Below the pieces are notes generated by a model that was not told where the DNA came from, did not search any database, and saw only the letters and a list, made by a program, of their open reading frames with translations. From Ligustrum vulgare (taxonomy: Eukaryota; Streptophyta; Magnoliopsida; Lamiales; Oleaceae), in contig OY743169.1 in assembly GCA_963555705.1 (NCBI GenBank), forward strand, positions 4,712,014 through 4,776,013: DNA of 64,000 nt. Direction: 5' to 3'. Position numbers and translations under genes: made by a program. This document shows positions 21,446 to 32,600 of the stretch, in pieces (positions within the stretch are counted from its first letter, which is position 1; every line of letters starts with the position of its first letter).

Positions 21446-22233
21446 TTGTTTTAAAGAACGGAGGCTTTACACCGAAGACACATTTTTGTAAACCCTAGCC
21501 AAACCCCTCACGGGCCTCATCCGTCTTTCTTGCATCCATTCTACCTCTTTCCAAACTTGACCATTGGAGTGCGAAGAACCATCAAAATCCCCTCAGCCAT
21601 CTTTCTTGCACTCATTCAGTCATTCTATCTCATTCGAACATCTGACTTGATTGTCGAAGTGCAAACCATTATCAAAAAATTTCTTGGGCTGTAGTCTTTA
21701 ATTCCTAACAGTTTGTTCCGGTGATGCCCAGATGGATCAAAATGTGACCGCAATTTTATTGACCACTAGTTCGGAGTCTTCGGACAGAGTTTGAGGACAA
21801 CAAAATAAGTTAACTATGGCCACGACGAGTAAGGTGTGGCTAAAATGAACTAACAATTTGGCATAAACTTACACTACCCATGCCAGCCCAGGCTTAATGG
21901 TGTGGCTAAAATGTCAAAACACGAAATAGTAAGAGAAAGATCTTTCATTCCTTATGCTCCTTGGCTATGGAGTATAGAGGTTAGGGAAATCATCTTCGAC
22001 AAAATACAACTTCTTCTACCTACACTTTCTAAATAGCTAATGGCTTCCAATGTCCAAATGCATCTACAATCTATAGCATCTCGTCTTCGTTTTAAATAAA
22101 AGAAGAAACTAGATAATTCAAATGATCAACAAATCGTACACCTCTTTTCTCCACCTCGGACGTACGTGTTTATGAAGATCTTTTAATCCTCCTTTCCACT
22201 AGCGCGTCTCTTTCTTCTCATCTATATTACAAT
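21446..22233. other. Spacer and 3' flank of the HY5-like gene
   Basis: No gene recognised. The stretch nearest 22233 should hold the 3' UTR of the minus-strand bZIP gene. Blocks at about 21530 and 21600 repeat CATC(C)GTCTTTCTTGCA-like strings, a weak internal duplication. Confidence 0.5.
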
Positions 22234-23460
22234 TCACTTCCGCCCCTCCTGTGATCCCGCGGTTGTATTTTTCAGTATCTGCAACCAAAAATAAGCTCGA
22301 TCAGCTTCCTAAACATGAGAATTATGGAAGAACGAACTCACAATGGGTCGACGGGTTGAATTGAAACGTTAGCTACCTGTCTAAGCATTTGATTCTCATT
22401 TAGCATAGTCGAAAGCCTCTCTTCGAGCTCTGCATTCTTAGTTTCCAACTCTTTAACTCGTGCCTCCAAATCGATCAAGTATGCCTTCTTCCTCTCCCTA
22501 GCTTGTTGTGCTGATACTCTGTTCCTCAGCAACCTTTCCCATCAAAAGTCAACAATTAATTTCAACCACATATTTTATGGACATCACAACTTTTTAACCA
22601 CCCAATTCATCGATTTTTATCAAAATCTACTAAAAATCTGATTTTAATCTCTATCAAATTGATTTACGAATTGCATCTTTGGTACGCGATTCAACCGCAT
22701 AGTAAAAAACAAGATTTTGAGATATTGTGATCTGTGAGCAGACAAACTAACTATCCTTAAACATGATCAGTCCATTTCACAACATACTCGTTGATGCAAC
22801 TTAAAAGTGGGCCAATTATTTGCTAATTACAACGTGGCAGGATATGATTGGATAAGTTAGGCCTAACTCCACGTACCGTTTTAACCTCTTGTTTTCTTTG
22901 TCAGCCGGACTTCTACCTCTCCTCTTTTGACTGCCACCTGATTGCTGAACCGGACCGGTGGTGGAAACTACCGGACCACCCGCCTCTCCGCCCATCTCCG
23001 GCACTCTTCTTATTTCATCATCACTCTCCATACCTTCGTTCAGAAATACTACTATTCAGTGATCGATATGAAAAACAGCAAGATCTCTGATCTCTCTACA
23101 CTCATCAATTACGACCCAGACCAGACTGGAAATTCTACGAATTCCTCCAAAACCCAACAATATAAACATAAGTAACTCATCGATTATTCAATTAGTTATC
23201 CTGTTAAGACAAGAGCTACCATTTTTTTCCCCAGAAATTACAGGGCATCTTTTCATGTGCAGTTAGCTGAAGAATTAAAGCACAGTAAAGAAAATACAAA
23301 AAGAACTTTTAATCCCTGTCCAAACGCGAAAACAACAAAAAGAGAAAATAACAGTAAACGAACCTTCTTTGACTTCAGCGTGAAGGGCAGAGCTTGAAGA
23401 TCTCTCGCTACTTGAAGGCAATGAACTGGCTGCAATTGAGCTAGTAGCTTGGTCCTGCAT
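22234..23460 (-). CDS. HY5: HY5-type bZIP transcription factor, four exons
   Basis: Exons on the minus strand: 23364-23460, 22877-23033, 22377-22533, 22234-22278; introns of 330, 343 and 98 bp all have GT-AG ends and the phases join. The product is about 151 residues. HY5 is the nuclear regulator that promotes photomorphogenesis and binds ACGT-core boxes; COP1 marks it for degradation in the dark. Seen here: the HY5-specific N-terminus ([20 protein letters not shown]), the acidic COP1-binding patch [11 protein letters not shown] (in exon 2), a basic region [16 protein letters not shown] and a leucine zipper (exon 3), and the short C-terminus beginning ILKNTT (exon 4). It is shorter than the 168-residue Arabidopsis protein because the glycine/serine-rich linkers are short. 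ATG 23460 is chosen by homology; the codon three upstream is TTG. Confidence 0.94.
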
Positions 23461-23880
23461 TTCCTTCAATTGTACAATCCGAACGTAGAGAGAGAAACCA
23501 AAATACTTTAGAGAGAGAGTTTTGGAATGGGATATTTAGCTGTCAGAAGGAAGAAAAGAGCGGGATTGTGAATGAATGAATGAATAATAACAGTGAAGAA
23601 GAGAGACAAGGACAGATCGACGGAAGGAATAGAACTTATGGTCCTGCGGATGACCGTTCGATTGTGATTTATCGGACGGCTATGGGGTGAGAAGCGTGGA
23701 AGTGTTACAAACCATAACGTGTTGGTTTAATCAAAGGCAGCGAGATGCGAGTCGTGGAGTAATATAAACCGTAGGATTAAATGTGATCTAAAGATCTGGA
23801 GTTTCTGGAGTAGGTGCATGAATGGGGACCATCGGATAGGCAGCCCATTAGTGCTAAAGTTTTCAAACTTTCAAGATTCA
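23461..23880 (-). promoter_or_regulatory. 5' UTR and promoter of the HY5-like gene
   Basis: Directly upstream of the ATG lies a purine-rich leader with GA repeats on the plus strand read as CT-rich on the gene strand. At 23716-23721 the gene strand carries CACGTT, a T/G-box; HY5 is known to bind ACGT elements including its own promoter, so this could be an autoregulatory site. No clear TATA box was fixed. Confidence 0.5.
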
Positions 23881-24167
23881 AAAAAAAATTTTATGTGAGG
23901 TTGTTCGACGAAATGAAGATTAATTAAACTAAACAGAGAGTAAGTAACTCTTGATGAATATTGAAAAAATTGTAAGTTATTGCCTCTTTTTTATGTACAT
24001 TATTTGAAGAAAAAGACACTTTTAAATAGTGATTGATGTGATATATTTTATGATTAGTGTGTGTTTGATTTTAATTAAAATGAATTTTTTTAAATGAATA
24101 GTAATTTTTAGGATAATGAATAGTTAAAATTTATTTGAAAAGTCAAATATTGTAGGCTTAACTTTTA

Positions 24168-24345
24168 GCCCTTGTTTGATTCCACTACAATCTCATAAAA
24201 AATATTATTTTTTTCTACGGTAATCAATCTCAACCATTCAAAAAAGTCAAGCCCATAATTTTTTACTTTTCAAACCACTTTTTAACCATTAGATTTTCAA
24301 AATCCAACTTTTTTTTTTCAAAAACTATGTTTATCAAACAAGGGC
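24168..24345. mobile_element. Tourist-like MITE (178 bp)
   Basis: Perfect 13-bp terminal inverted repeats GCCCTTGTTTGAT (24168-24180) and ATCAAACAAGGGC (24333-24345), flanked by TTA on both sides (24165-24167, 24346-24348). A 3-bp TTA duplication is diagnostic of the PIF/Harbinger superfamily. No coding capacity. Confidence 0.85.
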
Positions 24346-24659
24346 TTAATGAATGGTTGTGATTAAGTACTATAGAAAAATGAGAAAAATTTGATGAAAA
24401 CCAAACAAGCTGTAAAAATGAAAGGAAAGTTTTGAGTTTAGCGTAAAATTTTATTATTAAAATGTATTATTAAATTTTTTTTAAAAATGTATTATTAAAA
24501 TTGAGTACTTCAGGAAAAGAGAAAATTCTAATGAGGATCAGACGGAGGCTAAATAGTCACTTAATTTGATCTCTATTTTATTTTATTTTTTAATTACAAA
24601 TTTTAAACTTCCAAACCAATGTTGCATAGAAATTGGGAAAATAGTCTTATTATTATGGA

Positions 24660-24687
24660 CTAATTGTCTACCCGTGCGATGCACAGA
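24660..24687 (-). mobile_element. Helitron 3' terminus
   Basis: On the minus strand this reads an imperfect hairpin CTGTGCATCGCACGGG, then TAGACAA and terminal TTAG followed by T, the same layout as the Helitron ends at 21445 and 29199. The element body would extend right into the AT-rich DNA; its 5' end was not found. Confidence 0.6.
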
Positions 24688-26620
24688 ATATATAATTTTT
24701 AAATCATAATTTTAAAAATATTTTGATTCAATCATATAAAAAAAAACATAATTTAAATAAAATTTCAATACAAAATGTTATTGAATTTAAAACTTTAAAA
24801 AAGAAAAAACTATTCAAAATAAAAAAGCTACATGTACATTAAGTATACAACTTCACTCAAAATTTGGCACTCGTTTAAATTTTTGATATAATTTTTTTTT
24901 TACTTTTATTTACATTTTCCTCTGGAAATTTGCTCACCTAATCATTTATTTCCCTTTTAATATGTTATAATTTTTTATGAACTATATTTTTTAATGTGTT
25001 GCTTACATATATTTTATTTTTTCTTATTTTTTAAACATGCCAATTTTTTTCAAAAATGATGAAATGATTAAGTCTCCGTTTGGTAATAATGTTTGGTTTA
25101 TAAACTTGTTTATTTATAATTTTGAGGTAAAAAATAGTGGCTAAAAATTGGAGAGAAAATATGTGTAGTTAAAAAGTTGATAGAAAATAATTAATTATTT
25201 TTATAATATGCGTATTGAAGAGCCTACTCATTTATTGACATATTAGGAAGTAAAATTTCAATATTTTTATTTATTTATTTTCAACATATATTAATTCAAT
25301 TTTTTTATTTCTAACATAATAAATTTATATACCATATATTTATTTATTTTAAAATATATTAATCCAAAATTTTCATTTTCAATATAACACATTTACATAA
25401 ATATGATATGACATTTATTTATGTTCAAATATATTAATCCAATTTTTTCTTTTCCTACATAACACATGTTATTGAATTTGAAACTTAAAAAAAAAAAAAC
25501 AAAAAAACAAGAACTAATCAAAATAAAAAAGTTTGGATGTACACTCAGTGTACCGCGCCACTTAAAGTTTGACACTTAATTAAATTTTTAATATAAAATT
25601 TCCTTTGACTTTTACTTACGTTTTTATCTAAAAATTTGCCTACCTTATCATCTATTTTACTTTTAATATGTTATAATTTTTAATTAACTTTTTTTTTTAA
25701 TATGTTGCTTATATATATTTTATTCGAAATCCAATATATTAATTAATATGTTTTATTTTTATTTTTTTTAAACATACCCATTTTTGTCAAAATGATGAAA
25801 TGATTAAATTTTCTACCAATTTATCATTGGTGGTAAAAAGTTAATAATAAATAATTAATTATTTTTGTAATATGTTTACTGTAGAACCTACTCATTTATT
25901 GACATATTAGGAAGTAGAATTTCAATGATTTTATTTATTTATTTTCAAAATATATTGATTCAAAATCTTCATTTCTAAATTAACGAATTTATATAGCATG
26001 GATTTTTTATTTTCAAATATATTAATCCAATTTTTTGATTTTCAATGTAACATATTTACATAGATATAACATTTATTTCAGTTCAAATATATTAATACAA
26101 TTTTTTCATTTCATACATAACACATTTACATAGATATTACATTTATTTATTTTCAAATATATTAATCCAATTTTTTCATTTCCTACACAACACATTTACA
26201 TAAATATCACATTATTTATGTTCAAATATATTAATCTATTTTTTTTTCATTTTTAATGTAATACATTTACACATAGTAAATTTATTACAATCTTACTAAA
26301 TATGTAACAAATAATAATTTTTCCTACAAAAATATTTATCTTTAATTTATTTATTTATAAATTTATAAATAAAAGTAAAAGTGAAGAGAGAAAGTCATTA
26401 AATGTATTTTCCATCCAAAATGATTCTCTCTCCTCACTTTTATTTATATATATATAAAGATAAAGATTTCATTTTACACACTCGTCGTTCAAGTCTACTT
26501 TTTTTACTTTTCCTTTGTTCATTTCAAAAAGAAAACGCTATTTCTTATCCTAATTCTACAATTTTCATATATTGTCCACTATTGACAACATAAGAATTAC
26601 TCATGACCAATGAAAAATTG
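24688..26620. repeat. AT-rich region with an approximately 0.7-kb imperfect tandem duplication
   Basis: No gene. The block starting ATGTTATTGAATTT(A/G)AAACTT at about 24776 recurs at about 25467, and the similarity continues through TTTAATATGTTATAATTTTT and ACATATTAGGAAGTA(A/G)AATTTCAAT (25241 and 25904). From about 26020 to 26260 a shorter module (TTCAAATATATTAAT(C/A)CAATTTTTT) repeats about four times with a period near 70 bp. Probably the body of the Helitron ending at 24660, but no helicase coding is left. Confidence 0.6.
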
Positions 26621-26681
26621 TCTAATGTTTAAAATGTTGAATACTTTGACAATTTTTTATTGATTGTGGACAAATCTTAGT

Positions 26682-26848
26682 CTTCGTTTGATAATACTGT
26701 TTGATTTATAAACTGATTTATTTATGATTTTGAGGTAAAAAGTAGTGATTGAAAATTGAAGAAATAAAATATGTGTGATCAAAATGTGATTTAAGAATTA
26801 TGTAGTCTATAAACCATTTTTTGCTCTTTATCGAACATATGCTTATGT
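26682..26848. mobile_element. MITE-like element, GTTTATAAA family
   Basis: Ends TTCGTTTGATAA and, inverted, GTTCGATAAAGAG; inside are TTTATAAACTGATTTATTTAT and, near the other end, TCTATAAACCA. Related copies, mostly incomplete, occur at about 25075-25193, 27695-27850 and 56352-56460, so this is a dispersed family. Superfamily not determined. Confidence 0.5.
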
Positions 26849-27870
26849 TACTCATGATGAGCAATAGATCAAACCTCCTTAATCCTAACAAAAGTCACTT
26901 CAATGAAAATTTGGGAGGGGGCGCATTTTATTCTACTAATGGCTCTATTCATCTAATCAATTGTACCTAATGTTAATTCCTAGTTGTTCTTTCAACAATT
27001 TTGTCCTTCGAGAAGATTAATCCTACTTGTACTATAACCTTAACAAAGGAGTTCAAAAAAATTAGATGATAGTATTTTATGTGTTGATTTAGGAGTTGAT
27101 GTAATGTGTTGAATAATAAATATACCACGAGTATATTATGTTAACATTCTTGTTAAAATTCATGTACAAATGACATTTCTCTTTCGAAAATAAGTTATGC
27201 TACTTTGTCACTCTCTCTTGTCTGAATGGATGACAAAAATTTTTGTGGGTAATTGATTATAAAGTTGATGTGATGAGTAAATAAATAAATTTTTATCATA
27301 TATGCAAATGTAAAACTTTCGATCAAATTTTCGATTCATATAGCGGGATCCGTCTAGAATAGTTGAGAGCATTCATTTTCTCATTAATGATGTATTCACT
27401 GTTTCGCAACATTAAAAATCAGTTCACACTTCACATCAAAGTCAACATTCACAGATGTTAGTCAAGCATGCTTTGCGAAAATTTTGTGATGATCTTCTTC
27501 GTTTTCTTCAAAGATATGACATTATTTCCCACTTTTACACCATTATTTTATGTAATTTTTCAAATTATTTTTTAATTACAAACATTTTAAATCTTTAATT
27601 TTATATTTACATAAAAAATATCAAAATAAACGAAAAAAAAAAAATGGTGTCTAAGGACCGTCGAACGCACTATAATCGATGTTGTGATTCCTTGGCAACA
27701 TGTGTTTATAAATTGATTTATTTATTATTTTGAAATAAATGTGTGGTTGAAAAGTGGAAAAAAAAATATGTATAATTAAAAAATGACATGAAAAATTGTG
27801 TAATTTATAAACTGATCTAGAAACCAATTTATGTAATTTGCCGAACGGTTTTTAAACATATATCTTGATA
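26849..27870. other. AT-rich spacer
   Basis: No gene supported. The only structure noted is the MITE-related stretch at 27695-27850. Confidence 0.5.
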
Positions 27871-28332
27871 GGAATGGCAAAACGGCTCGTCGGCTCGAGC
27901 CACTCGGACTCAGCTTGGAAAAAGCTCGGGCTAAGCTCGGCTCGTGGCTCGAAATTTCGAACCAAAGCTCGAGCCGAGCTTTTTTTTGAGAGACGGGCTT
28001 TGGCTCGGCTCGGCTCGAGCAAAAAGAAAGCCCGCTAAAAAAGCTCGATGGGAGCTTGAGCAATGAATTTCGACCACGAGCTCGGTCCAACTTGCTATAT
28101 ATACACATTTTCAAACAAATTTTATGAATTTTTGCTATCAAAATTTTAAAAAATTAAAAGCTCGGGACTTGGCTCGGCTCGACTCGACTCGATTCGGAAA
28201 AAACTCGAGTCGAGCCTTATTTTTGGGGACGAGCTTTAGCTCGGCTCGAGCCAAAAAAAGACCGATCCCTAAAAGCTCGAGCCTTGATCTTCGGATCGCG
28301 AGTCGACTCGACTCGGCTCGTCGACATCCCTC
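27871..28332. mobile_element. GCTCGG-rich non-autonomous element
   Basis: A 462-bp GC-rich island in AT-rich DNA, made of degenerate GCTCG(G/A)GCC repeats on both strands. It is bounded by the direct repeat ATCTTGATA (27862-27870 and 28333-28341) and has weak inverted ends (GGAATGGCAA / GACATCCCTC). The target duplication shows that it inserted as a unit. Open frames inside it are low-complexity artefacts. Confidence 0.65.
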
Positions 28333-28611
28333 ATCTTGATAGGAAGGTATTCGGTTAACATGTTTGGAAGGAGGTCAACAATTAATTTGGAAAACTACCT
28401 CTAGTTTTTGAGTTGAAACAAATGACACAATAATTTCTTCACCTTTTATTTAAACTGTAAGGACAATTGACAATGAATTTTATCGAATGGACCACGACTT
28501 TTCCACACGAATTTCCCCTAATAGATAAATAGAGTAAGAAATATGACTACTTCAAATTACAAAAACATATGAAAGATATTAGTTTAATTAACTATTTCTT
28601 GTGATTAGAGG

Positions 28612-29170
28612 TAGCGGTGGGCATTAACTCACCCAACTCGTCAAAATTGTCCAAATCAATCCAACTCGATCGATTTAGGTTGGGTTTTGATGAAAATTGG
28701 GTTGGATTCTAATAAAAAAAAATTGTTCGGATTGGGTTGGGTTGGGTTGGGTTGTGGGTTGGATGAAAAACCCAACTCAACCCAATCAAAATTTTAAAAA
28801 TATAAGACCATTTAAATTTCAAGAATCTTAAGCCCATTTTTAATTTGAATGAAACTCAAATATGATTTGAACATATTTTAGTTTTATTATCAAGTATTCA
28901 ATTTATTATATTTGAGCTTGTTGTATTGTACATAATTTATTTGAGTTAATAGTTGATTTATCGGCATAATTTTTTTATTTTTTAAGATTTTTAATTAATT
29001 GGACCAAAACTCAAACCTCTCAACTCAACCCAACCCGACCGAAACTTGATTGGGTTGGGTTTGAATTCATGTTTGGGTTGGATTGGGTTGATTTTTTATC
29101 AACTCGATCATAGTGAGTTAGATTTGGGTTGGACAAAAAACCGACCCAACCCAACTCACGTCCACCCCTA
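28612..29170. mobile_element. hAT-like non-autonomous element, GGGTTGGG-rich
   Basis: 559 bp with inverted ends TAGCGGTGGGC / GTCCACCCCTA, flanked by the 8-bp near-duplication ATTAGAGG / ATTAGATG. Both ends are rich in CAACCCAA/TTGGGTTGG. An 8-bp target duplication fits hAT elements. No transposase. Confidence 0.65.
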
Positions 29171-29463
29171 ATTAGATGTCTCCTCTAATAGTACACGACT
29201 AGTTAATCACCCGTGCGATGCACGGGAAGAAACGTTTGGATAAAGATAATTCAATATGAAATTAGATAAATCATTTTCATAAAATAAATAAATTTCGCAA
29301 ATAAGAGATAATATCATCATTTATTGATTTCATATGACTAAAAATTCTGGAATACTTCTTTGTACACAACATTATTTGTTGATTTTGTTGTTCTTCCTTT
29401 CTTATCACAAATCAATATCTTTAATCTGAAACGATTTGTCACCCTAGAAATCGCAACATAAAG

Positions 29464-29762
29464 TTATTCATGTATAAGCACCAGCCGTTTAAGAAGAAGT
29501 TTCACGTGCAAGAATGATTGTCCCTGACTCTTATTGATAGTCATGACATATGACACCATCAATAGAAATTGTCTTCTTTGAAATCTAATAAGTATCCTAG
29601 AATCAGAAGGGTTCAACGATAACATTGGAATAAAGAACTTGTGTCTTGCATTGATGCAAGGAAAAATTTGACCTTCTAGAACATGGTCGCCAAGTTTTGT
29701 AACTATCAACCTTATTCCATTACTCAATCCCTGTGTATGATCAATATTTCTCAGAAAGAACT
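29464..29762 (-). pseudogene. Helitron helicase C-terminal fragment
   Basis: Minus-strand reading gives LRNIDHTQGLSNGIRLIVTK, then FFIPMLSLNPSDSRI, RFQRRQFLLMVSYVMTINKSQGQS, the last helicase block of plant RepHel proteins (PIF1-like). It breaks off before the LYVAxSRV motif and is joined upstream directly to N-terminal sequence, marking the deletion point near 29765. Confidence 0.85.
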
Positions 29763-30489
29763 TGTGTCCTCACTTATCTGTTGCAAAGGTCCACCACGTG
29801 GCGCAATAGTGATATCCATGTGTCCAGGTTGTGTGTCAAAATCCACCGACAATCAATTCGGCAATTTCATCGACAATAGAAAAATATATTGGCCATCATT
29901 GGTCGCCCACCAACCAATAAGTATAAGTCTTAAATTTGAAGTGTTTCCTCAATCATCTTTTCTCAAACCGACCTAAATTACCTTAACAATTTGTTGTATT
30001 TGTCTAAAATATCCTTCGAATCAGAAACTATTAAATCATGCAACATAGAATCGCATGATTCACTCCTACTCGGGGACATTAAAAGACATAAATTAAATTT
30101 TAGAATATCACAACAAAATTATCCGTAAACAATATAAATATAAAAGCAATAAATACATAATACGTACCTCACGACCATTTTTCTGCTTTCAACCTCATTC
30201 ACATTGTCAACAATGTAAAGCGAGCAAATTGCAGAGCTGAACCGTCATCAGGCAATAGACTCTCAATCTTATGGCAATTTTGATCGTGTAATCTGAAGAG
30301 GGAAGGCTCTCTACCATCATTTAGCTCATTATTTATTCCCCCATAGAAGTGAATGAAAACATCATATTATATGTTCGAACGTTCTCAATGGAATTTTTAA
30401 TCCTGACTCCCTGTCATATAACAAATCTTTCAAAATTAGATGATGATCTTCCATAAGAGAAATATTCACTTTCTCTTGTATACAACAAA

Positions 30490-31149
30490 GTAGGGGTGAA
30501 CAAATAAACCGCAAAATCGAATTAAACTGCAACAAATGGTTTGGTTTGTAAAAATTCCAAACCACCTTAAACAATTTGGTTTAAGTTTCAATTGTCAAAA
30601 TCGCGATTTCAAACAATCAACCCGCCAAATTTTAAAAAATAAAAATAACGACAAATGTTCAATTTAAAAAAAAAAAAAAAAGCAATATACTTTTTATTGT
30701 CAACAAATCAAAATTGAGGAGACAAAGATTAATTTGTTCAAATCCACAATCATTTGGAAATAATTTTTCCTCCTACAATTCATTATCATCATCCAAGATA
30801 TTTTTTTAGAATAAAATTTTTAATATAAGAGCTAACGATAGTTTACTTCTATATAATTAGTTTGTTTTTCAACATGGATTGATTCACAACAAAGCACTCA
30901 ATTAAAAACTTAATACTATTTTTGAACTAGTTTCAACTCGAAATTTTAGATGAATATGTGTCTTTGAGCTCGCTTTGAAATATACTAATTTATTCATCGG
31001 CAATCCGTGATTTCAAACCGCACCAAATCGCAAAAAATAGTTTGATTTTATATTGTTTAAAAAATGAAATGGTTTAGTTTGGCTTGGAAAGGTTCCAAAC
31101 CGTTTTAAATGGTTTGATTTGAAATATTATTAAAAATCGTGTTCACCCC
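30490..31149. mobile_element. hAT-like non-autonomous element inserted in the Helitron
   Basis: 660 bp with inverted ends GGGGTGAACA (30493-30502) / TGTTCACCCC (31140-31149) and a perfect 8-bp target duplication ACAACAAA (30482-30489, 31150-31157). It interrupts the Helitron N-terminal reading frame, so it is younger than the Helitron. Both halves carry AACCGC/GCGGTTT-type strings. No transposase. Confidence 0.85.
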
Positions 31150-31385
31150 ACAACAAAATGAGAACTTCGAATTACGACATGTTTTATAATGCTTATACAC
31201 TCTCTCCTCGTACCAAAAATTTGCTTTACAAAATAAATATTTAAATGTAGGATCTCAAATGTCCATGTACTCTGAACAATCAAACAATAGATGAAAAAAT
31301 TAATAATATAGATCATGCTATAAAAGATTAGATTTATTGTTTTGACCATTGACAATGAAAAACAACACGTTTAAGAAACGAATTC

Positions 31386-32600
31386 GATAATCATAAAAAA
31401 AGAAAAAAAAAACTAAAATTGTGATTGACAAAGATGCATGAAATTCATGGTATTATAAGTTTTTGCAATTTTTATACAACGTAATTATTTTTGGATGAAA
31501 ATTATAATATATTATTGATCATCTCAATTATTAGTTAAGTAAATTGGGAGACAATTTACTTATTGTTGTAAAAATTTAAGAATCATAAATATTGATTTAA
31601 AAGTATGACTATTTAAAACAAAATTTAATACAAATTGATTAAATATTCGATATAAATATAAATGAAAATTCGATATTAAATTTGTATGACAGAACGAAAT
31701 TATTCATCCATAAGATTGATACCAATAAAATATCACAATTATTGAAAAAATTATTTACGTATTAAATGTAACTTTCCATAAAAATATTAATTAAGTTAAT
31801 AGAACGCAATACAAAGGAGCTCAAATTTTTAGATGTACTAAATAATTAAAAAAAATAAGATTATTTATAAAAAGTTTAATACAATAAGATTTATTTAGTA
31901 TTAGATGCGTGATACAACTTCGATATAATTTAGAACTGAAAATTTTGCATTGAATTTGTATGACTGCACACAAATACTTATTTGCAAAATTCAAAACATT
32001 AAAAGATAAAAAAAAAAAAATTATGAAAAGAGAGGTTTAAACACAAATAATCAAATATAAATAAGTAAAAAAAAAAAAATCTCCATAAAAATATTTAAGT
32101 GGAAGTAGCAGTGTGAACACAAACTGTATTACAAGTCGAATTAAATTAATTACAACTTAATTACATTCTATAATGAATCACAATTTACAATTAATTACAT
32201 TTGTGACTTAATTTCAATTTTGCAATTAATTGCAATTGTATCTAATTAATTAAAATTGTAACTTGTTTTATATTACAAGTCGAATTAAATTCAGTTTTTC
32301 TTTTAAAATTAATTGAATTAGTTACAAATTGTAATCAATTACAATTGTAACTTTATTTCAATATTGGGATTAATTATAATTTTAACTAATGAATTTGTAA
32401 ATCATGACATTTTTTTTTTTTTGTGGCAAAAAATAATTGAATTAGATATATTAACCTTCACACAAGTTGCAATTACAGTTGGAATTAAGGTGAATGTAAT
32501 TTCAACTTACGAATTAGTGGAACATTAGTGTAATTCATTGCACATTATCATTACATTCGCTTAATAAGTCTACCCCACTTCGTAACCTTTTTGAATCGAG
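31386..32600. other. AT-rich spacer with ATTACAA-rich low-complexity block
   Basis: No gene. From about 32115 to 32570 the strings AATTACAA, TTACAATTAATTACA and their complements recur many times on both strands, giving strong self-complementarity. Confidence 0.5.

Larger units (their letters stand above)
29199..31385 (-). mobile_element. Internally deleted Helitron with RepHel fragments
   Basis: The 3' end is at CTAG (29199-29202), preceded on the minus strand by hairpin CCCGTGCATCGCACGGG (29210-29226) and followed by T, as expected for insertion between A and T. Going 5' to 3' on the minus strand: N-terminal finger (about 31280-31160, DPTFK...FCKANFWYEE), its continuation to the left of a hAT insertion (30481-30180, FTSM, LFRLHDQN, ESLLPDDGSALQFARFTL), a further N-terminal part (about 30080-29765, DFDTQPGHMDITIAPRGGPLQQ), then an abrupt jump to the helicase C-terminus. 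The Rep HUH domain and helicase motifs I-V are absent, so it cannot transpose alone. The 5' terminus was not located. Confidence 0.82.

Noticed and set aside
22338..22376. Alternative C-terminus of the bZIP protein by reading through intron 3 ([12 protein letters not shown])
   Set aside because: A GT donor at 22376 and an AG acceptor before 22278 give the conserved HY5 ending ILKNTT; read-through would replace it with non-conserved residues.
27776..28339. Open frames in the GCTCGG-rich island
   Set aside because: Low-complexity codons from short repeats; both strands are open for the same reason.
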